Shown piece by piece: positions 9,014 through 19,030 of a stretch of DNA of 64,000 nucleotides. The notes beneath the pieces were generated by a model. That model saw nothing but the letters and a program-made list of their open reading frames with translations, searched no databases and was not told the origin of the DNA. The translations under genes were made by a program, and so were the position numbers. Every line of letters starts with the position of its first letter. The stretch's first letter is position 1. This DNA comes from Devosia sp. Root635 (GTDB taxonomy: Bacteria; Pseudomonadota; Alphaproteobacteria; Rhizobiales; Devosiaceae). The stretch lies in NCBI RefSeq assembly GCF_001427605.1, contig NZ_LMGZ01000003.1, positions 1 to 64,000 on the forward strand, given 5' to 3'.

Positions 9014-10216
9014 CTACACGCGTTCGAGAGCCACGGCGATGCCCTGGCCGACGCCGATGCACATGGTGGCCAGCGCCCGCTTCCCACCGCCCAGCGACAG
9101 TTCCAGCGCCGCCGAACCGGCGATGCGGGCGCCGCTCATGCCGAGCGGATGCCCGAGCGCAATGGCGCCGCCATTGATGTTCACATGCGCGGCATCCTCG
9201 GGGATGCCCAGGTCGCGCAAGACGGCGATGCCCTGGCTGGCAAAGGCCTCGTTGAGTTCGATCACGTCGAAATCAGCCGGGGTGAGACCCAGCCGGGCGC
9301 AGAGCTTTTTGGTTGCCGGTGCCGGGCCCATGCCCATGATGCGCGGCGGCACGCCGGCAGTGGCGCCGCCCAGGATGCGGGCAATGGGCGTCAGGCCATG
9401 ACGTTTCACCGCCGCTTCGGAGGCAATGATGAGCGCCGCAGCGCCATCATTGACGCCCGAGGCATTGCCCGCCGTCACCGTGCCATTGGGGAACAGCGCC
9501 CGCAGCTTGCCGAGCGTTTCGATGGTGGTACCGGCGCGCGGATGCTCGTCCACGGTCACCACGACCGGATCGCCCTTCTTCTGCGGAATGGTGACCGGGG
9601 TGATTTCCTTGCCCAGCCGCCCATTCTGCTGCGCGGCCACGGCCTTTTCCTGGCTGCGCACCGCGAAAGCGTCCTGCGCTTCGCGGCTCACGCCGAATTC
9701 CTGCGCCACGTTCTCGCCGGTCTCGGGCATGGAATCGGTGCCGTGCAGCTGCTGCATCAGCGGATTGACGAAGCGCCAGCCGATGGTGGTGTCGTAAATC
9801 TCGGCATTGCGCGAAAAAGCCGTGCCGGCCTTGGGCAAGACGAAGGGCGCGCGGCTCATTGATTCCGTGCCGCCAGCGATCACCAGGTCGGCCTCGCCGG
9901 CCTTGATGGCTCGCGCGGCAGTCAGCACCGCATCCATGCCGGAGCCGCAGAGCCGGTTTATGGTGGTGCCGGTGACAGTGACCGGCAGGCCCGCCAGCAG
10001 CAGGCTCATACGCGCCACATTGCGATTGTCCTCGCCGGCCTGGTTGGCATTGCCGAAGATCACGTCGTCGACCGCGTCCCAGTCGAGCCGGCCATTGCGG
10101 GCCGCCAGCGCCATCAGCGGGATGGCGCCCAGATCGTCCGGACGCACGGCAGACAGCGCGCCGCCGAAGCGGCCGATGGGGGTGCGGATATAGTCGCAGA
10201 TATAGGCATCGGCCAT
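9014..10216 (-). CDS. pcaF: 3-oxoadipyl-CoA thiolase
   Basis: The 400-residue thiolase splits 3-oxoadipyl-CoA into succinyl-CoA and acetyl-CoA, the last step of the beta-ketoadipate pathway. The catalytic residues are Cys90 (NRLCGSG), His356 (ALGHPLG) and Cys386 (MCIGVGQG). The length and the start MADAYICDYIRTPIGRFGG are typical of PcaF. Paired ATGs at 10219 and 10216 overlap the pcaJ stop, with GGAGG upstream, so translation is coupled. It is the third gene of pcaIJF. Confidence 0.95.
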   Translation of the reverse strand: MADAYICDYIRTPIGRFGGALSAVRPDDLGAIPLMALAARNGRLDWDAVDDVIFGNANQAGEDNRNVARMSLLLAGLPVTVTGTTINRLCGSGMDAVLTAARAIKAGEADLVIAGGTESMSRAPFVLPKAGTAFSRNAEIYDTTIGWRFVNPLMQQLHGTDSMPETGENVAQEFGVSREAQDAFAVRSQEKAVAAQQNGRLGKEITPVTIPQKKGDPVVVTVDEHPRAGTTIETLGKLRALFPNGTVTAGNASGVNDGAAALIIASEAAVKRHGLTPIARILGGATAGVPPRIMGMGPAPATKKLCARLGLTPADFDVIELNEAFASQGIAVLRDLGIPEDAAHVNINGGAIALGHPLGMSGARIAGSAALELSLGGGKRALATMCIGVGQGIAVALERV

Positions 10217-10890
10217 CATGACACCTCCGGCGCCACGAGATCGGCGACAGTGCCGGCAATCACCAGTTCCGCCCCGGTCACCGCCTGCAATTGCTCGAGA
10301 CTCAGGCCGGGCAGCTTTTCGCGCAGCACGAAACGGCCGCCTTCGATGTCGATGACGGCGAGGCTGGTATAGACGCGGGTCACGCAGGCCAATCCGGTCA
10401 GCGGCAGGGTGCAATGCTTGACCAGCTTTGGTCGCCCGTCCTTGGTCACATGGTCGGTGATGACGGCGACGCGCTTGGCGCCATGCACCAGGTCCATCGC
10501 CCCACCGACCGCGGGTATGCCCTTGGGACCGGTCGACCAATTGGCCAGGTCGCCATTCTCGGCGACTTCATAGGCCCCCAGGATCGCCACATCCAGATGA
10601 CCGCCGCGCACCATGGCGAAGCTGTCGGCATGGTTGAAAAAAGCCGCGCCGGGCTTCAGCGTCACCGCCTTCTTGCCGGCATTGATCAGGTCCCAGTCCT
10701 CCTCGCCCGCGGCCGGGGATTCACCGAAATTGAGGATACCGTTCTCGGTGTGGAAAATGGCCTGGCGCCCCGGCGGCTGGAATTTTGCCACCATTTCGGG
10801 GAAGCCGATGCCCAAGTTTACATAGGCCTCGTCCTCGATGTCCTGCGCGGCGCGCCAGGCGATCTGGGCATTGGACAGTTTTTCGGTCAT
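10216..10890 (-). CDS. pcaJ: 3-oxoadipate CoA-transferase subunit B
   Basis: The 224-residue beta subunit of the CoA-transferase passes CoA from succinyl-CoA to 3-oxoadipate. The catalytic glutamate is Glu49 in the HTENGILNFG motif. It overlaps pcaI by four bases (ATGA) and pcaF at the other end, so the two subunits are translationally coupled and probably made in equal amounts. Confidence 0.95.
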   Translation of the reverse strand: MTEKLSNAQIAWRAAQDIEDEAYVNLGIGFPEMVAKFQPPGRQAIFHTENGILNFGESPAAGEEDWDLINAGKKAVTLKPGAAFFNHADSFAMVRGGHLDVAILGAYEVAENGDLANWSTGPKGIPAVGGAMDLVHGAKRVAVITDHVTKDGRPKLVKHCTLPLTGLACVTRVYTSLAVIDIEGGRFVLREKLPGLSLEQLQAVTGAELVIAGTVADLVAPEVS

Positions 10891-11609
10891 GCGTAGGCCG
10901 CCCCTTCGCGCATCAGCGCTTCTTCCTGGCGCGCATCTGCTACTTCCACGACGCGGGTGACGAAGATGCCGGGGGTAATCACCGCTTCGGGGTCGATGCC
11001 GCCGGGCTCGACCACTTTTGTCGCCTGCACCACCGTCACCGCGGCGGCGGCCGCCATCAGCGGCGAGAAATTGCGCGCCGCCTTGCGATAGGTGAGGTTC
11101 CCCTGCGTGTCGGCCAGCTCCGCCTTGAGCAGCGCCACATCGGCCTTGAGCCAGCGCTCCTGCACATAGGGCCGCCCCTCGAACTCGGCCACCGGCTTGC
11201 CCTTGGCGAGGTCGGTGCCGAAGCTGGTGGGCGTATAGAAAGCCGGGATGCCAGCCCCGCCAGCGCGGATACGCTCGGCCAACGTGCCCTGCGGCACGAC
11301 TTCCAGCGCAATCTCGCCGGCCAGGTATTTCTCGGTAAAGGCGCGCGGATCGGCCGAGCGCGGGAACGAGCAGATCATTTTCGCCACCATGCCGGCATCG
11401 ATCATGGCGGCAATGCCGATGCGGCCATTGCCGGCATTGTTGTTGACCACGGTCAGGTTCTTCGGACTGCCGGTGGCCTTGAAACGGTCGATCAGCGCAT
11501 GGATCAGCTCGATCGGGGCGCCCGCGCCGCCGAAGCCGCCGATCATCAGCACCATGCCATCCTCGATGCCCGCTACCGCGGCAGCAAGATCGGCGACCGT
11601 CTTGTCCAT
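10887..11609 (-). CDS. pcaI: 3-oxoadipate CoA-transferase subunit A
   Basis: The 240-residue alpha subunit has the family glycine-rich CoA-binding motif MIGGFGGAGAPIELI near residue 22. It forms a heteromer with PcaJ. It begins the pcaIJF unit, 131 bases downstream of pcaB. That gap contains repeated TTGTGCG and TTGTTCG half-sites, so pcaIJF may have its own promoter in addition to read-through from pcaD. Confidence 0.94.
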   Translation of the reverse strand: MDKTVADLAAAVAGIEDGMVLMIGGFGGAGAPIELIHALIDRFKATGSPKNLTVVNNNAGNGRIGIAAMIDAGMVAKMICSFPRSADPRAFTEKYLAGEIALEVVPQGTLAERIRAGGAGIPAFYTPTSFGTDLAKGKPVAEFEGRPYVQERWLKADVALLKAELADTQGNLTYRKAARNFSPLMAAAAAVTVVQATKVVEPGGIDPEAVITPGIFVTRVVEVADARQEEALMREGAAYA

Positions 11610-11675
11610 GGGCGCACGTTCCCCGGTGAATACTGCAGCGACCTACGCATTGGCGCGGCCGGCTCGCAAGCCAAT

Positions 11676-11708
11676 TTGTGCGATATGTTGCATTTGTTCG
11701 CATATCGC
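11676..11708 (-). promoter_or_regulatory. candidate operator upstream of pcaI
   Basis: TTGTGCGATATG (11676-11687) and TTTGTTCGCATATCGC (11693-11708) form a repeated, partly inverted AT-containing motif 67-99 bases before pcaI. It recalls the GTTCGATAATCGCAC-type boxes of IclR-family regulators of beta-ketoadipate genes. The match is partial and no cognate regulator is adjacent. Confidence 0.3.
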
Positions 11709-11740
11709 CCGGAACGACGCCGCTGGCGGCGATCCTTCCG

Positions 11741-12772
11741 CTAAACCAGGTGAATCTGCTCCACCAGCCGCACGCCCAGCCGCAGACTGGCGCCGGTGGT
11801 TACCAGCATCGGCGGCAGGGTGAGCCATTCCAGGGTCCAGGCGGCGCCGGAGCGCTCATATTCATGCACCATGGCCTGCCCCAGAATGCCCGACAGCCCG
11901 GCATTCGACCGCGCCAAAGCCACCAGTATCTCGGCATTGACCGGGTTGGCCTTGTGCGCCATGGCCGAGGATCCCCCTGCCCCCTCGAGCCGCAGCGCGC
12001 CGACCTCGCTTTGCGCCAGCAGCGCCACATCGGCGCCCAGCTTGCCCAGCGCGCCGCTGATCAGCGCCAGCAGGTTACCCAAACCCACGATGGGGTCGCG
12101 CGTCGCCTGCCAGGGCTCGGCCAGGCCCAGGTCGAGCCGGCGGGCCATGGCCGAGGCGATGGAGTCGCCATGTCCCGCGAAACTTCCGCGATCGCCCACC
12201 GGCCCGCCCAGTTGCACCACCAGCAGCATGCGGCGCATCGCCGCCAGCGCGCCCAGGTGCCGCCGCAGCGGCGCGCGCCAGCTCTCGATCTTGGCCGCCC
12301 ATGTCGTTGGCAGGGCCGCCTGCATGCGGGTATGGGCCAGCAGCGGGCGGGGGCCGGCATCCACGCCCAGCGCATCCAATCGCTCCAGCAAGGCGGCGAG
12401 CCGGGTCTCGTAGACGTCGAAGACGCGGGCCAGTTGCAGCATGAGAGCCGTATCGATCACATCCTGGCTGGTGGCGCCCTTGTGCAGGGCGGCGCGATGC
12501 GGCTCGGCCACCGCGGCCCGCAATTGCCGCACCAGCGCCGGCACCACGACGCCATCCTGCGCCATGCCGGCGGCGAGGTCGGCCCGGTCGGGCACGAAGC
12601 CGGCAATGGCATTGCCGATGGAGTCGGCAGCATCATTGGTGATCCAACCCACATCGGCGCTTGCCGAGGCCAGCGCTCGCTCGACGGCCAGCATGGCGGT
12701 CAGTTGCGCATCGTCGGACAGCAGCGCGTCGATTTCGGCATCGCCGGCAAGGGCGGAGAGCAGCGGGTTCAT
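11741..12772 (-). CDS. pcaB: 3-carboxy-cis,cis-muconate cycloisomerase
   Basis: The 343-residue fumarase/aspartase-superfamily enzyme lactonises 3-carboxymuconate made by PcaHG. The superfamily signature is at 267-277 (GSSAMAHKANP), and GATSQD at 99-104 is the second conserved region. It lacks the longer C-terminal domain of some PcaB proteins, so it is near the short end of the family. It lies 108 bases after pcaG on the same strand. Confidence 0.93.
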   Translation of the reverse strand: MNPLLSALAGDAEIDALLSDDAQLTAMLAVERALASASADVGWITNDAADSIGNAIAGFVPDRADLAAGMAQDGVVVPALVRQLRAAVAEPHRAALHKGATSQDVIDTALMLQLARVFDVYETRLAALLERLDALGVDAGPRPLLAHTRMQAALPTTWAAKIESWRAPLRRHLGALAAMRRMLLVVQLGGPVGDRGSFAGHGDSIASAMARRLDLGLAEPWQATRDPIVGLGNLLALISGALGKLGADVALLAQSEVGALRLEGAGGSSAMAHKANPVNAEILVALARSNAGLSGILGQAMVHEYERSGAAWTLEWLTLPPMLVTTGASLRLGVRLVEQIHLV

Positions 12773-12880
12773 GGGGATATGCTACAGAGGTTTGAGATGG
12801 GGCAAAAGGCTGGCTTTGTGCCTGGTTCACTCACACCCACCGCGCGTTGGTGGAAACCAGCACGATCCAGCGCCGCCCCC

Positions 12881-13501
12881 TCACATATCGAAAAACACCG
12901 TCTCCTTGTCGCCCTGCAGGTGAATATCGAGCACATAGCGCGGCACGGCCCCATCTTCCTTCCGCGCAATCAGCGTCAGCCTCCGGCGCGGGTCCATGAT
13001 CTTGTTGAGCACGAAATCCTTGCCATTGGCCTCGGCCTCGTCGTCGAAATAGAGCCGTGTCTGCAGCCCGATATTGATGCCGCGCGCCACGATCCACAGG
13101 TTCACATGCGGCGCCATCGGCCTGCCGTCGGGGCCGGGCACCGGGCCGGGCTTGATGGTCTCGAAGCTGAACACGCCCTCGCCATTGGTCGGCTGGCGGC
13201 CCCAGCCGGTAAAGGCCGGCGCCGAATTGGAGTTCGGCCCCATCGGCGCCACATAGGAGCCGTCGGCATCGGCCTGCCAGAGTTCGAGCAGCGCGTCATT
13301 CACCACCGCGCCCGAACCATCGATGATGCGGCCCGAGATGATGATGCGCTCGCCTTTGGTGTCCTCGGTCAGCATGGTGCTGCCCGGATCGGCGTCATAG
13401 ACGCCCCTGATTTCGGCGAAATTGGGCGTCAGCCCGATATGGACATAGGGGCCAGCCGTCTGCGACGGCGTCTCTTTCAGTGTCGGAACCGGATGCAGCA
13501 T
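12881..13501 (-). CDS. pcaG: protocatechuate 3,4-dioxygenase alpha subunit
   Basis: The 206-residue alpha subunit of the intradiol dioxygenase has the family start (PSQTAGPYVHIGLTP) and the beta-sandwich core, but not the full iron-ligand set, as expected for PcaG. The ATG at 13501 overlaps the pcaH stop. It assembles with PcaH, which holds the iron. Confidence 0.94.
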   Translation of the reverse strand: MLHPVPTLKETPSQTAGPYVHIGLTPNFAEIRGVYDADPGSTMLTEDTKGERIIISGRIIDGSGAVVNDALLELWQADADGSYVAPMGPNSNSAPAFTGWGRQPTNGEGVFSFETIKPGPVPGPDGRPMAPHVNLWIVARGINIGLQTRLYFDDEAEANGKDFVLNKIMDPRRRLTLIARKEDGAVPRYVLDIHLQGDKETVFFDM

Positions 13502-14247
13502 CAGTTCCCCTCCAGCTTGTTCTCGAACATGGTCGAACGGCGGCCGCGCAGCACGATATCGAAGCGATAGGCCAGCGCATCCATGGGCGTGGTATTGTGG
13601 CGGTCGAGCCGGGCGATGAGCTGGTCGATGGCCGACTTGTCGGCGATGGAGCCGACGATGGGGCATTGCCAGATCATTGGGTCGCCTTCGAAATACATCT
13701 GCGTGATCAGCCGTTGCGCGAAGGCATGGCCGAAGACCGAGAAGTGGATATGGGCCGGCCGCCAGTCATTGCCGCCATTGGGCCAGGGATAGGCGCCCGG
13801 CTTGACGGTGCGGAACGAATAGAACCCGTTCTCGTCGGTGACCGCCCGGCCGCAACCGCCGAAATTGGGGTCGAGCGGGGCGAGATAGGCCTCCTTGCGG
13901 TGGCGATAGCGGCCGCCGGCATTGGCCTGCCAGAATTCGACCAGCGTCTCGGGCACCGGCCGCGCATTCTCGTCGAGCACCTGGCCGTAGACGATCAGCC
14001 GCTGGCCGATGGCTTCGCTGCCATCCTGGCTGTAATTGCGGATCAGGTCATTATCGAGCGGGTTGAGGCTGGAATGGCCGAAGGTCGGCCCGGTCAGCTC
14101 CGAGGCGGTGCCGCCCAGCGACAGCAAGGCGTGCTTGGGCGCACGAAATGTCGTGCTTTTGTAGCCCGGCGTATTGGCCGGCGGGTGCCAGTCGCGATTG
14201 CGCGGATAGAGCGCCCCATCGGCCCCCGGTAGAATTATGCCGCTCAT
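13501..14247 (-). CDS. pcaH: protocatechuate 3,4-dioxygenase beta subunit
   Basis: The 248-residue catalytic subunit cleaves protocatechuate between the two hydroxyls. The four Fe(III) ligands expected from the family are present: Tyr114, Tyr153, His166 and His168 ([11 protein letters not shown]). The N-terminus ([15 protein letters not shown]) is typical. It overlaps pcaC by four bases and pcaG by one, giving a tight pcaDCHG operon. Confidence 0.95.
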   Translation of the reverse strand: MSGIILPGADGALYPRNRDWHPPANTPGYKSTTFRAPKHALLSLGGTASELTGPTFGHSSLNPLDNDLIRNYSQDGSEAIGQRLIVYGQVLDENARPVPETLVEFWQANAGGRYRHRKEAYLAPLDPNFGGCGRAVTDENGFYSFRTVKPGAYPWPNGGNDWRPAHIHFSVFGHAFAQRLITQMYFEGDPMIWQCPIVGSIADKSAIDQLIARLDRHNTTPMDALAYRFDIVLRGRRSTMFENKLEGN

Positions 14248-14630
14248 TGTCCCGTCTCCCGCTTGGCCAGTTCTTCCCTGGCAATTCTGAAGGCCCTGTT
14301 GGCTGCCGGCACCCCGGCATAGACCGCCACATGCAGCAGGGCTTCCTTGATATCGTCCGGCGAACAGCCGGTATTGATCGTGGCCCGCACATGCATGGCC
14401 ACTTCCTCATCATGCCCCAGCGCCGCCAGCAGCGCGATGGTGATCATCGAGCGCTCGCGCTGCGTGAGCCCCGGCCGCGACCAGACCGAGCCCCAGGCCC
14501 CTTCGGTGATGAAGGTCTGGAAATCGTCGTCGAACGGCGTCTTGCGCGCGGTGGCGGCATCGACATGCGCATTGCCGAGCACCGACCGGCGCGTCGCCAT
14601 GCCCGCTTCGAAGCGCGTAGGTTCAGCCAT
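14244..14630 (-). CDS. pcaC: 4-carboxymuconolactone decarboxylase
   Basis: The 128-residue protein of the CMD family forms 3-oxoadipate enol-lactone. The family core [21 protein letters not shown] is recognisable, with the C and H of the GCS...H motif. The ATG at 14630 has AAGGAG at good spacing; ATG 14636 sits too close to it. The gene overlaps the end of pcaD. Confidence 0.93.
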   Translation of the reverse strand: MAEPTRFEAGMATRRSVLGNAHVDAATARKTPFDDDFQTFITEGAWGSVWSRPGLTQRERSMITIALLAALGHDEEVAMHVRATINTGCSPDDIKEALLHVAVYAGVPAANRAFRIAREELAKRETGQ

Positions 14631-15414
14631 GGGCATTCTCCTTGAGGAAGCCGTGGATCAGCGCCGCCAGCTCGGCCGGCCGCTCGATGGATGGAATATG
14701 GCCGACGCCCGCCAGGATTTCGAAGCGCGCGCCGGCAATGGCATCGGCACAGGTCCGCACCAGATCCACCGGAGTCGAGCGATCGGCTTCGCCCGCCACG
14801 ACCAGCGTCGGCGTGGTGATCGCGGCAATCTGCCCGGTGAGATCGGCGTCGCGCAAGGTGGCGCAGGTGGCGGCATAGCCTTGGGCATCGCTGCGCAGGA
14901 ACAGGTTGCGCCAGCCGGCCAGTTCATCGGCGCGCTGCTGGAAGCCGGGGCTGAACCAGCGCTCCATCACCATGTCGGCAATGGCGCCCAGCCCGTCCTT
15001 GCGCACCGTGTCGATACGGGCATTCCAGCCGGCGGCGTCGCCCACTTTCGGGGCCGTGTCGCACAGCACCAGAGCCGCCAGCCGCTCAGGCGCGCGCAGG
15101 GCAAAGCCCTGGGCGATGAGCCCGCCCACCGAAACCCCGGCCAGCGCCAGCCGGTCGATACCGAGATGATCGAGCAGGCCCGTGAGGTCGTCGACATGAT
15201 CGTCCAACGTATAGTCGCCCGGCGGCGTGTCGCTCAAGCCGTGGCCGCGCTTGTCGTAGGACAGGACGCGGTAATGGGTGGACAGGCGCGCGATGACACC
15301 ACCCCAGATGCGGGCATCGGTGCCGAGCGAATTGGCCAGCGCCAATACCGGCGCCCCATCAGGCCCCGCCAGCCGGTAATGCAGCAGCACGCCATTGATG
15401 CGAGTGAAATCCAT
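14623..15414 (-). CDS. pcaD: 3-oxoadipate enol-lactonase
   Basis: The 263-residue alpha/beta hydrolase has its nucleophile at Ser95 (GVSVGG), an acid loop around VVAGEADRSTPV and the final His in GVGHIPSIERP. It hydrolyses the enol-lactone to 3-oxoadipate. It is the first gene of the pcaDCHG(B) transcript; a PcaQ-like site lies 67-82 bases upstream of its start. Confidence 0.93.
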   Translation of the reverse strand: MDFTRINGVLLHYRLAGPDGAPVLALANSLGTDARIWGGVIARLSTHYRVLSYDKRGHGLSDTPPGDYTLDDHVDDLTGLLDHLGIDRLALAGVSVGGLIAQGFALRAPERLAALVLCDTAPKVGDAAGWNARIDTVRKDGLGAIADMVMERWFSPGFQQRADELAGWRNLFLRSDAQGYAATCATLRDADLTGQIAAITTPTLVVAGEADRSTPVDLVRTCADAIAGARFEILAGVGHIPSIERPAELAALIHGFLKENAHG

Positions 15415-15480
15415 TTCGCCTCCCCGGCCGATATAAGACGCCGGCGGCGGGCAAGTAAAATGACGAGTGCGGGGAGAATT

Positions 15481-15496
15481 ATAACCTGTAGATTAT
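15481..15496 (-). promoter_or_regulatory. probable PcaQ operator upstream of pcaD
   Basis: ATAACC-TGTA-GATTAT (read on the other strand as ATAATC-N4-GGTTAT) closely matches the ATAACC-N4-GGTTAA site known for PcaQ in Sinorhizobium and Agrobacterium. It lies 67-82 bases upstream of pcaD, where a LysR activator is expected to bind. Confidence 0.7.
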
Positions 15497-15586
15497 GATA
15501 CAAGTGAACGATAGCATATGGAAACTGATCGGCTTCGATATCTCACTTCCTTGCGAAAGGCCTGTTAACCTTGGATTTTCGCGTTT

Positions 15587-15738
15587 CCCCTTCTCCCCTT
15601 GTGGGAGAAGGTGCCCGAAGGGCGGATGAGGGGGCACTGCGTTTTCCATAAGCATTGACGCATGGGATAGCGCTGTCCCCTCACCCGGAAATCCGCTGAA
15701 CGCGGATTTCCACCCTCTCCCACGAGGGGAGAGGGTCA
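15587..15738. repeat. dispersed inverted-repeat element between pcaD and pcaQ
   Basis: This occupies much of the 385-base gap 15415-15799. Outer arms around 15590-15610 (TTCTCCCCTTGTGGGAGAAG) and 15711-15737 (CTCTCCCACGAGGGGAGAGG) are each near-palindromic. An inner GAAATCCGC...GCGGATTTC hairpin lies at 15688-15710. The rest of the gap holds the PcaQ site and the pcaQ leader; no gene is seen. The element differs in sequence from the 3875/7433/26341/28535 family. Confidence 0.75.
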
Positions 15739-15799
15739 GCCCGGCCTCATGCGTCCGGGTCGGTGCCGACGACAACGAAACATAACCGGAGCCCCCAAA

Positions 15800-16720
15800 T
15801 TGCCCCAGCGCATCGATCCCCGCATCAAGCTGCGGCACCTCACCTGCTTTCTCGAAGTGGCGCGGCTCAACAGTGTGGTCAATGCCGCCGAGGCGCTGCA
15901 TGTCAGCCAGCCCGCGGTGTCCAAGACCATTCAGGAACTCGAACATCTGCTTGGCGGCAGCCTGTTCGATCGCAGCAAGCGCAACCTCTTTCTCACCCCC
16001 TTTGGCGAAACCTTCCATCGCTATGCCTCGACCAGCCTGGCCGCCCTGCGGCAGGGGCTCGACGTGGCGCGGGGCGCCCATGAGGCGGTCACCATCCGGG
16101 TCGGCGCCCTGCCCACCGTTTCGGCGCGCATCCTGCCCGGCGCGGTCGCGGGTTTCACCGCCCGCAGCCCCGGCATCCATACCCGCATCACCACCGGCCC
16201 CAACGATTACCTCCTGACCCTGCTGCGCACCGGGGACGTCGATTTCGTCATCGGCCGCATGGCCGAGCCCGACGCCATGGCGGGCCTTTCCTTCGAACAT
16301 CTCTATTCCGAGCGTGTGGTGATGGCCGTCCGGCCAGGGCACCCGCTGCTGGGCGAGCGCCATTTCAACCTCACCATGATCGAGCGCCACCAGACGCTGA
16401 TGCCGACGCCCAGTTCGCTGATCCGCCGGCTGGTCGATCGCATGCTGCTGACCCATGGCATCACCGATCTGCGCGACGAGGTGGAAACCGTTTCCGACGC
16501 TTTCGGCCGCGCCTATATAAGTCAGACCGACGCGGTGTGGATCATCTCGGAAGGCGTGGTGGCCAATGATGTCGCCGAGGGCCAGTTGGCCCTGCTGCCC
16601 GTCGATACCAGCGAAACCACCGGCCCGGTCGGCTTCACCACCCGCACCGACACCGCGCCAAGCCTGGCCGCCAGCAGCCTGATCCAGTCGGTCCGCGACG
16701 TGGCGGCCGGGGTGGGGTGA
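15800..16720 (+). CDS. pcaQ: LysR-family regulator PcaQ
   Basis: The 306-residue protein has an N-terminal winged helix-turn-helix (about residues 8-67, SVVNAAEALHVSQPAVSKTI) and a periplasmic-binding-like effector domain. It is divergent from pcaDCHG. The start is taken as TTG 15800, with CGGAG upstream and a product beginning MPQRIDPRIKLRHL. ATG 15749 would add 17 residues encoded in the repeat and lacks a ribosome site. PcaQ proteins activate pca genes in response to pathway lactone intermediates. Confidence 0.85.
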   Translation: MPQRIDPRIKLRHLTCFLEVARLNSVVNAAEALHVSQPAVSKTIQELEHLLGGSLFDRSKRNLFLTPFGETFHRYASTSLAALRQGLDVARGAHEAVTIRVGALPTVSARILPGAVAGFTARSPGIHTRITTGPNDYLLTLLRTGDVDFVIGRMAEPDAMAGLSFEHLYSERVVMAVRPGHPLLGERHFNLTMIERHQTLMPTPSSLIRRLVDRMLLTHGITDLRDEVETVSDAFGRAYISQTDAVWIISEGVVANDVAEGQLALLPVDTSETTGPVGFTTRTDTAPSLAASSLIQSVRDVAAGVG

Positions 16721-16741
16721 TCTTGCCACGCACCACTGAAC

Positions 16742-16826
16742 GTCATCCTCGGGCTTGACCCGAGGACACTTCACTTACCCAGCGCTCCGCAAGTACAGAG
16801 CCCTCGGGTCAAGCCCGAGGGTGACG
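16742..16826. repeat. dispersed palindrome between convergent pcaQ and pobR
   Basis: CTCGGGCTTGACCCGAG (in 16742-16766) and CTCGGGTCAAGCCCGAG (in 16801-16826) are two internally palindromic units in inverted order, flanked by GTCATC and GTGACGATC. This resembles short intergenic palindromes common in Rhizobiales. It could terminate both converging genes. Confidence 0.75.
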
Positions 16827-16847
16827 ATCCAGTTTAGGGGCACCACC

Positions 16848-17675
16848 CTACTCCCGCCGCCGAAACGCCGCCGGCGTCACCCCCAGCACCCGCTTCAGCA
16901 CTCGGGTAAAGTAGGCCGGGTCCTCGTAGCCCAGCCCGGCGCCGATCTGCTTGATGGTGAGCGTGGAGAACAGCAATTGCCGCCGCGCCTCCAGCGCGAT
17001 GCGGCGCTCGATCACGGTCAGCGCCGAAATGCCCAGCTCCTGCCGGCAGACGCGGTTGAGGTGGGTCGGGCTGATCCCCAGACCCTTGGCATAATCGGCA
17101 ATGCGCCGCGTCTCGCGGAACCGCTGGTCCACCAGCCAGCGGAAGGCCGTGGCATGGAAGCGGGCGCGGGCGGCGCTGGGGTTGCGCGGCGCCGGCTGGT
17201 TGCGGCCGCGATGCAGCGCCACCTGCAGCAGGGTGATATGGGCGCGCATCGCCAGATCATGCCAGCCGCCCGGCCGGTCGGCTTCGGCCAGCAGCACATC
17301 CAGCACGCTGTTGACCTCGGCCGTGCCGCTGGTGATGACGCCGGCCGGCGGCGCTTCGAGCCCCTCGGCCACGTCGCGCTCCATCAGCGTCACCACCACG
17401 CCCTCGACATCGTCGCTGAACACATAACCATGCACGGCCAGCGCCGGCACCACGACGATGGCCGGAGGCTTGAGATCGAACTGTTCGCCATCCAGCGTCA
17501 CGAAGGCCCAGCCGCCAGTCAGGCTCAGGATTTGGAAGAAGTGCTCATGCCGATGCGGAACGATGCGATAGCCATGCAGGCGACTGCGCGACTGGATGGT
17601 TTCCCAGTGCAGCCAATCATAGGGGCGGGTACTGTCCGCCTCCCCGTAAAGCGCATATGTCGGAACGCCATTCAT
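16848..17675 (-). CDS. pobR: AraC-family regulator, probable PobR
   Basis: The 275-residue protein has an N-terminal cupin-like sensing half and a C-terminal AraC double helix-turn-helix (about residues 180-275, with IADYAKGLGISPTHLNRVCR and IKQIGAGLGYEDPAYFTRVL). It is divergent from pobA, the arrangement seen for rhizobial AraC-type PobR, which activates pobA with 4-hydroxybenzoate. The start at 17675 (MNGVPTYALYG) leaves a perfect dyad upstream; ATG 17711 would extend the protein by 12 residues. Neither start has a clear ribosome site. Confidence 0.8.
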   Translation of the reverse strand: MNGVPTYALYGEADSTRPYDWLHWETIQSRSRLHGYRIVPHRHEHFFQILSLTGGWAFVTLDGEQFDLKPPAIVVVPALAVHGYVFSDDVEGVVVTLMERDVAEGLEAPPAGVITSGTAEVNSVLDVLLAEADRPGGWHDLAMRAHITLLQVALHRGRNQPAPRNPSAARARFHATAFRWLVDQRFRETRRIADYAKGLGISPTHLNRVCRQELGISALTVIERRIALEARRQLLFSTLTIKQIGAGLGYEDPAYFTRVLKRVLGVTPAAFRRRE

Positions 17676-17684
17676 GTTCGGATA

Positions 17685-17700
17685 GTGCAAGAGATTGCAC
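17685..17700. promoter_or_regulatory. candidate operator between pobR and pobA
   Basis: GTGCAA-GAGA-TTGCAC is a perfect inverted repeat in the 86-base gap between the divergent genes. A second palindrome, CTAACGTTAG, is at 17743-17752, just before the pobA ribosome site. Either could be bound by PobR; the first lies well placed to affect both promoters. Confidence 0.45.
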
Positions 17701-17752
17701 CCCCTGTCCATTCACGCGAAGCCGTTATTGCGCATGCTACTGCTAACGTTAG

Positions 17753-18919
<1,167 letters not shown>

Positions 18920-19030
18920 GCATTTCAAATAAATGGGCTTTTCGCCCTCCCACCGAAATCCGGGGCCTCTGGCCACCGGAGCGACAGGCTTTTCTGCGCT
19001 TAAAAACCGGCCGCCCACCGGACTCGACTC

